Positions 1-5,624 of a stretch of 9,739 nucleotides of DNA are shown in pieces. This stretch comes from an uncultured Sphingomonadales bacterium (GTDB taxonomy: Bacteria; Pseudomonadota; Alphaproteobacteria; Sphingomonadales; Sphingomonadaceae), in contig CAIPWG010000266.1 of the NCBI GenBank assembly GCA_903868655.1, positions 1-9,739 on the forward strand, given 5' to 3'. Position 1 is the stretch's first letter. Each line of letters opens with the position of its first letter. Under the pieces are notes generated by a model, which searched no databases, was not told the origin of the DNA, and saw only the letters and a program-made list of their open reading frames with translations. The position numbers and the translations under genes are program-made.

Positions 1-346
1 CAACGGCCCGCAACAGCCCTGCTGCAATGACAGCCATGGCGAGCAGCCACAACGCACGCGGTCGCCCGGTGAGCCAGCCGCGAAACAGCACTTCTTCAGC
101 CAAGGGCGCTGCCAGCACGACGATGGTCACGAGCATGGGCACCGTAAAACCATTGAATGCCTCTGCTGCCGGCAGATGGAACGCGTGCTGCCACAGCGCC
201 AAACCGGCGCCGATAAGGATCAGCCCGATACAATATGTGCCCAGCATGATGGCCCAGCGCCAGCCGCCCTCGCGCAGCGGGGCCGGCGTCAGCAGCTGCG
301 GCGCGCGCAGAAAATCACGAAAATCGAACAGCGTGGGGCGAAGCAT
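1..346 (-). CDS. CPBP-family intramembrane metalloprotease, partial (C-terminus beyond window)
   Basis: Reading the minus strand from the ATG at 344-346 gives an open frame of 115 codons to the window edge, beginning MLRPTLFDFRDFLRAPQLL. A hydrophobic helix follows at about residues 34-52 (AIMLGTYCIGLILIGAGLAL), then a second at about 75-87. After it comes the motif APLAEEVLFRGWL, near residues 85-97. The EExxxR pattern is the first catalytic motif of the CPBP (CAAX protease and bacteriocin-processing, formerly Abi) family of membrane proteases. Later family motifs (FxxxH, HxxxN) would lie beyond position 1 and cannot be checked. A GTG at 410-412 is in frame and could be an alternative start, but the ATG gives the more normal N-terminus. 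The gene diverges from yebC. The substrate is unknown, and family members range from prenyl-protein processing to immunity roles. Confidence 0.8.
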   Translation of the reverse strand, partial: MLRPTLFDFRDFLRAPQLLTPAPLREGGWRWAIMLGTYCIGLILIGAGLALWQHAFHLPAAEAFNGFTVPMLVTIVVLAAPLAEEVLFRGWLTGRPRALWLLAMAVIAAGLLRAV

Positions 347-362
347 GAGCCGAGGCTTGCCA

Positions 363-386
363 CAAACCGGGTTAAGGCCGGGTTTG
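363..386. repeat. Imperfect hairpin between the CPBP gene and yebC
   Basis: CAAACC (363-368) pairs with GGTTTG (381-386). Inside, one mismatch is followed by a further GG/CC pair around a TTAAGG loop. It lies 16 bases upstream of the CPBP start and about 95 bases upstream of yebC, so it could fall in the leader of the CPBP transcript. No U-run follows on either strand, so it is not a standard terminator. The rest of the 135-base gap shows no promoter I would defend. Confidence 0.3.
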
Positions 387-481
387 CGCGCGCAGACATT
401 GCCCCGGCCCACGCAACGCGCTAGTGCCGCCGCATTCCGCGCAACAGACGCGCCCAGAGGCGACAAGCAAGAAGCACGACC

Positions 482-1225
482 ATGGCAGGCCATTCCAAAT
501 TCAAGAACATCATGCACCGCAAGGGCGCGCAGGACAAAAAGCGTTCGGCGATGTTTTCCAAGCTGTCGCGCGAAATTACCGTCGCAGCCAAGATGGGCAT
601 GCCCGACCCGGACATGAACCCACGCCTGCGCGCCGCGATCAACGCGGCCAAGGCACAATCGATGCCCAAGGACAATATTCAGCGCGCGGTCGACAAGGCG
701 TCGAAGGGCGATGGCGATAACTACGAAGAAGTCCGCTACGAAGGCTATGGCCCCGGTGGTGTTGCGATCATCGTCGAAGCGCTGACCGACAACCGCAACC
801 GCACCGCCACCAATGTGCGCACCGCTTTTTCAAAAAACGGCGGAAACCTTGGTGCATCGGGCGCTGTCAGCCATGGCTTTGAACGGCTGGGCCTGATCGA
901 ATACCCCGGCAAAGCGGGCGATGAGGACAAAGTACTCGAAGCCGCAATCGAAGCCGGTGCCGAAGATGTCGAAAGCGATGACGATCAGCACCAGATCTGG
1001 GTGGGCATTGAAAATCTGCACCCGGTCGCGCGCGAACTGGAAAAAGTCCTGGGCGAAGCCGAAGGCGTGAAACTGGCGTGGCGCCCGTCGCTCAAGACCA
1101 CGGTCGACGCGGACACCGCAGCGACACTGTTAAAGCTCATCGACACGCTCGACGATGACGACGATGTGCAGACCGTCTGGGGTAACTATGACATCCCCGA
1201 CGATGTGATGGAAAAACTGGGCTAA
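482..1225 (+). CDS. yebC: YebC/TACO1-family translation and transcriptional regulator
   Basis: This 247-residue protein has the usual YebC length and opens with the hallmark [20 protein letters not shown] segment, followed by [15 protein letters not shown] and the basic helical N-terminal domain (about residues 1-75). The middle carries the conserved [20 protein letters not shown] (about 86-105) and [21 protein letters not shown] stretches. The acidic C-terminal part ends in [10 protein letters not shown]. Family members were first described as transcriptional regulators (PmpR). Mitochondrial TACO1 is a translational activator, and bacterial YebC proteins are now linked to relief of ribosome stalling; which applies here is not visible. 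The ATG at 482 is fixed by the MAGHSK start, preceded by a purine-rich AAGCAAGAAG. It sits directly upstream of ruvC with an 11-base gap, the common yebC-ruvC linkage, so co-transcription is likely. Confidence 0.96.
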   Translation: MAGHSKFKNIMHRKGAQDKKRSAMFSKLSREITVAAKMGMPDPDMNPRLRAAINAAKAQSMPKDNIQRAVDKASKGDGDNYEEVRYEGYGPGGVAIIVEALTDNRNRTATNVRTAFSKNGGNLGASGAVSHGFERLGLIEYPGKAGDEDKVLEAAIEAGAEDVESDDDQHQIWVGIENLHPVARELEKVLGEAEGVKLAWRPSLKTTVDADTAATLLKLIDTLDDDDDVQTVWGNYDIPDDVMEKLG

Positions 1226-1236
1226 CCGCCCGCATC

Positions 1237-1713
1237 ATGATCATCATCGGCATAGACCCCGGCCTGACTTGTACCGGCTGGGGCGTCATTGCCAAAGCGG
1301 GCAGCCGGTTGAGCCATGTCGCCAATGGCCAGATTCGCACCGATACCACGCTTTCGATGGCCGAACGGCTGGTCGAACTCGACGCGGTGCTGACCGATGT
1401 GATCCTGACGCACCGTCCAGATTCGGGCGCGGTCGAAGAAGTGTTCGTGAACGTCAATCCGCAGTCGACGCTCAAGCTGGGGCAGGCACGTGGCGTCGCG
1501 ATGGTCGCCTTGGCACGCGCCGGCATGCCGGTGGCGGAATATCCTTCGAAAGTGGTCAAAAAAGCGTTGGTAGGCACCGGCGGCGCGGCCAAGAACCAGG
1601 TTCAGGCGATGCTCAAGGTGCTGTTGCCCGGGGTTCGGCTGGCCGGTGAAGACGCGGCTGACGCGCTTGCCGTGGCCATTACACATGCCAATATGCTGGG
1701 CAGCCACCGCTGA
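1237..1713 (+). CDS. ruvC: Crossover junction endodeoxyribonuclease RuvC
   Basis: RuvC is the dimeric, Mg2+-dependent Holliday-junction resolvase that nicks symmetrically after RuvAB branch migration. The 158-residue length is typical. All four acidic catalytic positions are visible: D7 in [15 protein letters not shown]67 in AVEEVF, and D139 and D142 in [14 protein letters not shown]. The conserved [10 protein letters not shown] segment (about 77-86) and the Lys-rich [16 protein letters not shown] segment (about 102-117, DNA contact region) are also intact, so the enzyme should be active. The start is fixed by MIIIGIDPG. No clear Shine-Dalgarno is seen in the 11 bases after yebC, which suggests translational coupling. 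It is followed after 18 bases by the DUF4337-like gene and then ruvA and ruvB. Confidence 0.97.
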   Translation: MIIIGIDPGLTCTGWGVIAKAGSRLSHVANGQIRTDTTLSMAERLVELDAVLTDVILTHRPDSGAVEEVFVNVNPQSTLKLGQARGVAMVALARAGMPVAEYPSKVVKKALVGTGGAAKNQVQAMLKVLLPGVRLAGEDAADALAVAITHANMLGSHR

Positions 1714-1731
1714 CAGAGAAAGAGCGATCGC

Positions 1732-2286
1732 ATGGAACTCGAAGTCACCGCTGAAGCGAAGGACAAGGCACTAAACCGGCGCATCGCGATCACCGTGGTC
1801 GTCTTGTCGGTGTTTATCGGATTATGCCACATCAAGGATGAAAACACGGTTCAGGCGATGGAACGCAGCGAAGCGCACGCCATCGACACCTGGAACGAAT
1901 ATCAGGCGAACAAGACAAAGCAGCATCTGGCCGAAAACGCGCGGCTGCAATTGCAGGTCCTGGCGCCTCCGGGCAAAGCCACCGCCGAACTGGCCAAGCT
2001 TGACGCCGACATTGCCAAATACAAGGTGCAGACCCCGGTGCTGTCGGCAAAAGCCGAGGCGCAAGAGGCGGATTATGACCGGTTGCGGTTCCATCATGAT
2101 CAATTCAACGCGGCCGATGCCGGCGTTGCCACCGCGATCTCGCTGGCAGCGGTCGCAGCCCTGATGGAAACCGTTGCACTGTTGTGGGCAGCCTGGGGTT
2201 TTGCCGCGTTCGGCGTTTTCATGGGGATGAACGCATTTCTCGGCGGGTCGTTCCAGCTCGGCGTGCTGAGCGCGTTGCTGGGGTGA
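1732..2286 (+). CDS. DUF4337-like membrane protein inside the ruv operon
   Basis: This 184-residue protein has three predicted membrane helices: about residues 17-33 ([18 protein letters not shown]), 130-152 ([20 protein letters not shown]) and 154-172. Between the first and second is a long charged, Ala/Gln/Lys-rich segment (about 38-125) with heptad-like character, probably a coiled coil. The opening pattern ([25 protein letters not shown]) and the xIKDxNxVQAM ... [12 protein letters not shown] stretch resemble what I recall of DUF4337, a family without known function; this is recognition from memory, not a search. A purine-rich GAGAAAGAG lies 7 bases before the ATG. It sits between ruvC and ruvA on the same strand with short gaps, so it is probably co-transcribed. 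No resolvase-related role can be read from the sequence. Confidence 0.8.
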   Translation: MELEVTAEAKDKALNRRIAITVVVLSVFIGLCHIKDENTVQAMERSEAHAIDTWNEYQANKTKQHLAENARLQLQVLAPPGKATAELAKLDADIAKYKVQTPVLSAKAEAQEADYDRLRFHHDQFNAADAGVATAISLAAVAALMETVALLWAAWGFAAFGVFMGMNAFLGGSFQLGVLSALLG

Positions 2287-2338
2287 TGCACGCGGAACGG
2301 GCTGGCACTCCTGCGGGTTCGCGGTTAGAGAACAAACC

Positions 2339-2953
2339 ATGATCGCAAAGCTTACCGGCATCCTGGATGACAGCGGCCCCGACTGGGCGGTGATCGACGT
2401 CGGTGGCGTCGGCTATCAGGTGCAGGCCTCGGCACGGACTTTGGCGCACCTCGGTAACCGCGGTGATGCTGTGGTGGTCCATACCGAACTGCAAGTCAGC
2501 GAAAGCGACATGCGGCTGATCGGTTTTGCCAGCGCGGGCGAACGTGCGTGGTTTCGCCTTTTGACCGTGGTGCAGGGCGTAGGTTCCAAAGTCGCGCTGG
2601 CCATTCTGTCGGCCCTGACCGTGGATGAATTGCAGCGCGCCTGCGCCGGCGGCGATGCCGCGATGGTGGCGCGTGCCAATGGCGTCGGCCCCAAACTTGC
2701 CACGCGCATTGTCAACGAATTGAAGGACAAGGCCGGCGGTCTGGCCGGGCTGACCGGAGGCATTGGCATCACCGCCGAAACTGTTTCCCCGCCGCCTGGA
2801 TCGATCAGCGGCGACGCGGTTTCAGCTTTGCAGAACCTTGGCTTCAGACCGGCTGTCGCGGCGACGGCAGTGACCGCAGCACTCGAACAACTGGGCGAAG
2901 ATGCCGCATTGGGCGATGTGGTGCGCAATGCGCTGAAGCGGGCGACGGCATGA
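2339..2953 (+). CDS. ruvA: Holliday junction branch migration protein RuvA
   Basis: RuvA tetramers bind four-way junctions and load RuvB hexamers. The 204-residue protein shows the usual three domains. Domain I is an OB-fold (about 1-63) with [21 protein letters not shown] and [16 protein letters not shown]. Domain II has two helix-hairpin-helix motifs, [18 protein letters not shown] (about 74-91) and [20 protein letters not shown] (about 111-130). A Gly/Pro-rich linker (about 132-157) leads to domain III, the RuvB-contacting three-helix bundle (about 158-202, [19 protein letters not shown]). The start is fixed by the conserved MIAKLTG. The stop overlaps the ruvB start in an ATGA arrangement, implying coupled translation. 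Confidence 0.97.
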   Translation: MIAKLTGILDDSGPDWAVIDVGGVGYQVQASARTLAHLGNRGDAVVVHTELQVSESDMRLIGFASAGERAWFRLLTVVQGVGSKVALAILSALTVDELQRACAGGDAAMVARANGVGPKLATRIVNELKDKAGGLAGLTGGIGITAETVSPPPGSISGDAVSALQNLGFRPAVAATAVTAALEQLGEDAALGDVVRNALKRATA

Positions 2954-3985
2954 CCGATAACCCGCTTTTGTCCGCCCATGCGCAAATCGAAGATGCCGAC
3001 GCCGCAATGCGCCCCAAGACACTGGCCGAATTCGTCGGGCAGGAAACTGCACGGGAAAATCTGAAAGTGTTTATCGCCAGCGCAAAGGCGCGGCACGAAG
3101 CGATGGACCATGTCCTGTTCTTTGGCCCGCCCGGCCTTGGCAAAACCACGCTGGCGCAGATCATCGCGCGCGAGCTTGGCGTAAATTTCCGCGCCACATC
3201 GGGACCAGTCATTGCCAAAGCCGGCGATCTGGCGACACTTTTGACCAATCTGGAATCGGGCGATGTGCTGTTCATCGACGAAATCCATCGGCTCAATCCG
3301 CAAGTCGAAGAAGTGCTATACCCCGCGATGGAAGACCGCGCGCTCGATCTGATCATTGGCGAAGGTCCCTCGGCGCGGTCGGTTCGGATCGACCTGCCAC
3401 CGTTCACACTGATCGGTGCCACCACCCGGCAAGGGCTGTTGCAGACCCCGTTACGCGACCGGTTCGGTATTCCGGTGCGGTTGCAGTTCTATTCGGTGCC
3501 CGAACTGGAACGTGTGGTAACCCTCGGCGCCACTTTTGATGGGAATCGGCATCCATCCCGAAGGTGCGCGCGAAATTGCCCGTCGTGCGCGCGGCACTCC
3601 ACGCGTAGCGGGGCGATTGCTGCGCCGGGTGCGCGATTTTGCCCAAGTGGCAGGCCATGAAACGATCAGCCAGACTCTCGCGGATTCGGCACTCACCCGG
3701 CTTGAAGTCGATTCAATCGGGCTCGATTTGCAGGATCGTCGCTATCTGTTGATGATTGCAGACATCTACAAAGGTGGCCCGGTCGGGGTCGAAACTTTGG
3801 CAGCCGGCCTGTCCGAACCCCGCGATACGATTGAAGAAGTTATCGAGCCTTACCTGATCCAACTCGGCCTGGTTGCGCGCACGGCGCGCGGGCGCTGCCT
3901 CAATGATCGGGCCTGGCATCACCTGGGGTTACCCGTCCCCCAGCAGGGCGCCGTGCAGAACGGACTGTTCGACGCCGAATCATGA
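2950..3985 (+). pseudogene. ruvB: Holliday junction helicase motor RuvB, frameshifted (one extra T near 3534-3537)
   Basis: RuvB is the AAA+ ring ATPase that drives branch migration with RuvA. The first frame encodes residues 1-197 with Walker [10 protein letters not shown] (59-67), Walker B LFIDEIHR (107-114), sensor 1 LIGATTR (154-160) and the arginine-finger region PLRDRFG (167-173). It then loses homology after ...VVTLGAT and stops at 3658-3660. Homology resumes in the next frame with [18 protein letters not shown], sensor 2 [19 protein letters not shown], and the C-terminal winged helix with [20 protein letters not shown], ending at 3985. Dropping one T from the TTTT run at 3534-3537 joins the halves with no gap and yields 344 residues, a normal RuvB length. 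The 3' half shows no other damage, so this is either a sequencing or assembly error or a very recent mutation. If real, only an N-terminal 236-residue product without the DNA-binding domain would be made. Confidence 0.93.
3534..3537 (+). other. Site of the ruvB frameshift (T4 run)
   Basis: The frame reads GCC ACT TTT GAT GGG, whereas the conserved protein resumes as ACT-TTG-ATG-GGA-ATC one base later. Removing one T restores the expected spacing between the VVTxGAT and xHPEGA segments. The site is not a classic slippery heptamer. Confidence 0.85.
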
Positions 3986-4024
3986 TTCGTCGGAATTCCA
4001 ACCAACGTGAGGCCACGAACAGTA

Positions 4025-4044
4025 ACCGATTTCCCAGAATCGGT
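4025..4044. terminator. Small hairpin after ruvB, weak terminator candidate
   Basis: ACCGATT (4025-4031) and AATCGGT (4038-4044) form a perfect 7-bp stem with a 6-base loop, 39 bases after the ruvB stop. The following bases (CTCGTTTCGG) hold only three consecutive Ts, so intrinsic termination would be weak. It may instead be a protein-binding palindrome. Confidence 0.35.
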
Positions 4045-4162
4045 CTCGTTTCGGGACAAAGTTAACCGTTCGGACAGCCAACAGGTGTATCGTCCCGATA
4101 GAATCGCTTAAACGCGGTTAATGCCGTTGCCCTGAGCATCGGTATCTGCGTTTGGTGTTGGA

Positions 4163-4176
4163 GGGACAGGTGTCCC
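4163..4176. promoter_or_regulatory. GGGACA-GG-TGTCCC palindrome upstream of the PEP-CTERM gene
   Basis: A perfect 6-bp inverted repeat with a 2-base spacer lies 64 bases before the PEP-CTERM start. A further GGGACA half-site occurs at 4053-4058 in the same gap. The symmetry and repetition fit a dimeric regulator's operator, but the regulator is not known. The rest of the 255-base gap (3986-4240) shows no ORF or convincing sigma-70 or sigma-54 promoter that I can support. Confidence 0.3.
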
Positions 4177-4240
4177 GTTTGTCATGAGACCCGGTTTACT
4201 CTGGGGATCTGTGGCGTGACTGGAAGATAAGGCAGCAATC

Positions 4241-5440
4241 ATGTCGGTTCGTATGGCATTGGCAAAACTGGCAGCCGTAGCAGCCGGCAGCGCTGCGCTC
4301 GGCGGCGGCGCGGTACACATGTCCGAAGCGCCTTCGGCGGCAGAGCTCCATCACGTCAAGCCGATCAAGGTCAAGCACGCCAAGATCGTCCACGTCGCCC
4401 GCCGCGCTGTGCCAATGGCCCATGCCCCGCACCATGCCCGGCGCATTGTGCGCACCACGATCACCCGGTCGTGTGAAGCGCCGCAACAGATGGCCATGAT
4501 GCCGGTCCCTTATATGCCCCCCGCGCCTCCGCAGATCGCAACTGGCAGCAGCGGTGGCGGCAGCAGCCCGGTCGTGGTTGGCGGCGGCGGTTATGGCGGT
4601 GGTTTTGGCGGCGGCTTCTTTGGCGGTTTCTTTGGCGGCGGTGGCAGCAGCGGCGGCAATATCGTCGTATCGTCCACCACCACCGGATCTACATCGAGTT
4701 CGGGTGGCAATGTATCGTCCAACGGCGGCTCCACTTCGACTTCGGGCGGTTCGACTTCGACCTCTGGTGGATCAACCTCTACGTCAGGTGGATCGACATC
4801 AACCTCGGGTGGATCGTCGTCTACGTCGACCTCAGGCGGTTCATCGTCGACTTCGGGCGGGTCCAGCAGCACGTCGACCAGCGGCGGTTCTTCATCGACA
4901 TCCACCTCAGGCGGTTCAAGCTCGTCGTCAGGCAATGTCAGCACAAGCTCATCATCGTCCGGGAACGTAAGCACGAGCTCGTCCTCGTCGGGTAATGTTT
5001 CGACCAGTTCCTCATCCTCGGGCAATGTCACCAGCAGTTCGTCGTCATCGGGCAACGTTACCAGCAGCGGCAGCACGTCCTCGTCGGGCAATGTCACCAG
5101 CAACGGCAGCACGTCCTCATCGGGCAATGTCACCAGCAACGGCAGCACGTCCTCGTCGGGCAATGTCACCAGCAACGGCAGCACGTCCTCATCGGGCAAT
5201 GTCACCAGCAATGGCAGCACGTCGTCGTCGGGCAATGTCACCAGCAATGGCAGCACGTCGTCGTCGGGCAATGTCACCAGCAACGGCGGCACCAGCACGA
5301 GCTCAAATGGCACAACCACAACAACTTCGAACGGTGGCCAGACCGATGTGCCCGAGCCTTCGATGGTGATCCTGTTCGGCATGGGCGCCGCAGCGCTAGT
5401 GATCCGACAGCGCCGCGGCAGGGCCCCTGCAAGGGCCTGA
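4241..5440 (+). CDS. PEP-CTERM sorting-domain protein with Ser/Thr/Gly tandem repeats
   Basis: This 399-residue exported protein begins with a signal-peptide-like segment (MSVRMALAKLAAVAAGSAAL, about 1-30). A His/Arg/Lys-rich region (about 36-76, HHVKPIKVKHAKIVHVARR) follows, then a Pro/Met stretch, a Gly/Phe-rich segment (about 102-140, GGYGGGFGGGFFGGFFGG) and a long Ser/Thr/Gly/Asn repeat region (about 146-365). It ends with VPEPS (370-374), a single hydrophobic helix (MVILFGMGAAALVI) and a basic tail (RQRRGR). That tripartite tail is the PEP-CTERM signal recognised by exosortase, which in Gram-negatives usually correlates with exopolysaccharide production and surface or biofilm display. 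No exosortase lies in this window. GGAAGATAAGG stands upstream of the ATG; an in-frame stop at 4217-4219 excludes a longer N-terminus from the ATG at 4184. The repeat region is a plausible glycosylation target (inference). Confidence 0.9.
   Translation: MSVRMALAKLAAVAAGSAALGGGAVHMSEAPSAAELHHVKPIKVKHAKIVHVARRAVPMAHAPHHARRIVRTTITRSCEAPQQMAMMPVPYMPPAPPQIATGSSGGGSSPVVVGGGGYGGGFGGGFFGGFFGGGGSSGGNIVVSSTTTGSTSSSGGNVSSNGGSTSTSGGSTSTSGGSTSTSGGSTSTSGGSSSTSTSGGSSSTSGGSSSTSTSGGSSSTSTSGGSSSSSGNVSTSSSSSGNVSTSSSSSGNVSTSSSSSGNVTSSSSSSGNVTSSGSTSSSGNVTSNGSTSSSGNVTSNGSTSSSGNVTSNGSTSSSGNVTSNGSTSSSGNVTSNGSTSSSGNVTSNGGTSTSSNGTTTTTSNGGQTDVPEPSMVILFGMGAAALVIRQRRGRAPARA
4724..4918 (+). repeat. Degenerate STSGG-type coding repeats
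   Basis: Residues 162-226 of the PEP-CTERM protein alternate GG with STSTS or SSSTSTS blocks. The spacing varies (7-9 residues) and synonymous codons are heavily scrambled (TCG, TCA, TCT, AGC, TCC), so the DNA repeats are less alike than the protein repeats. This suggests an older array than those that follow. Confidence 0.8.
4919..5068 (+). repeat. Five tandem 30-bp coding repeats (SSSSGNV(S/T)(T/S)S)
   Basis: Five contiguous 10-codon units lie at 4919, 4949, 4979, 5009 and 5039. Units 1-3 encode SSSSGNVSTS and units 4-5 encode SSSSGNVTSS. Codon use differs between copies while the protein stays constant, pointing to purifying selection on the peptide after duplication. The array abuts the 36-bp array without a gap. 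Confidence 0.9.
5069..5284 (+). repeat. Six tandem 36-bp coding repeats (GSTSSSGNVTSN)
   Basis: Six contiguous 12-codon units start at 5069, 5105, 5141, 5177, 5213 and 5249, all encoding GSTSSSGNVTSN. Copies differ only at three third-codon positions. Copies 1 and 3 are identical, copies 2 and 4 differ at one base, and copies 5 and 6 differ at one base. This fits recent expansion, including a 72-bp dimer duplication. The unit looks like the 10-residue unit with a GST insertion. Confidence 0.93.
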
Positions 5441-5476
5441 TTTTTGAGATACGCCCGACTCCAGCGGGCGGTTCGG

Positions 5477-5519
5477 AAATAAGGGCGACCCTCTCGAACC
5501 GGAGGGCCGCCCTTATTTT
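5477..5519. terminator. Bidirectional intrinsic terminator after the PEP-CTERM gene
   Basis: AAATAAGGGCG (5477-5487) pairs with CGCCCTTATTT (5508-5518). After one mismatch, CCCTC (5489-5493) pairs with GAGGG (5502-5506), leaving an 8-base loop. The stem ends in TTTTA on the plus side, 79 bases after the PEP-CTERM stop, and in an A-rich left foot, so it can act on both strands. It is best placed to end the PEP-CTERM transcript. Confidence 0.88.
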
Positions 5520-5563
5520 ATGAGGATAGCCACCAGCGCTTTCGACCATCCGGAGTTGCAACA

Positions 5564-5599
5564 AAAAAAGGGCAGCGCCGCACGGCACTGCCCTTTTTT
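5564..5599. terminator. Bidirectional intrinsic terminator after acnA
   Basis: AAAAAAGGGCAG (5564-5575) pairs perfectly over 12 bp with CTGCCCTTTTTT (5588-5599), with a possible GCC/GGC inner stem. Read on the minus strand it begins 25 bases after the acnA stop and ends in a run of at least six Us, a textbook rho-independent terminator. On the plus strand it backs up the first hairpin. Confidence 0.92.
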
Positions 5600-5624
5600 C
5601 ATGACATGACAGACCCGGGCCGGC

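Noticed and set aside
27..617. Plus-strand frame of 196 codons at the left edge
   Set aside because: It is Arg/Ser/Pro-rich without family features and overlaps both the CPBP gene on the other strand and the start of yebC.
2416..3303. Minus-strand frame of 295 codons opposite ruvA/ruvB
   Set aside because: It is a shadow of two recognised conserved genes.
3526..3545. Programmed ribosomal frameshift in ruvB
   Set aside because: There is no slippery heptamer, rare codon or stop at the shift point, and RuvB is not known to need recoding; a one-base error or mutation is simpler.
4184..4219. Eleven-residue leader-peptide ORF upstream of the PEP-CTERM gene
   Set aside because: The purine-rich GGAGGGA is about 18 bases away, the peptide has no regulatory codon run, and no attenuator-like alternative hairpins are evident.
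5069..5284. 36-bp periodic repeats, resembling a CRISPR repeat length
   Set aside because: The units are contiguous without spacers and encode in-frame peptide repeats; no cas gene is present.
4591..5382. Long minus-strand frame of 263 codons with Pro/Glu/Asp/Val repeats
   Set aside because: It is the antisense shadow of the Ser/Thr/Gly repeats; periodic low-complexity DNA keeps several frames open, and there is no start-site or family support.
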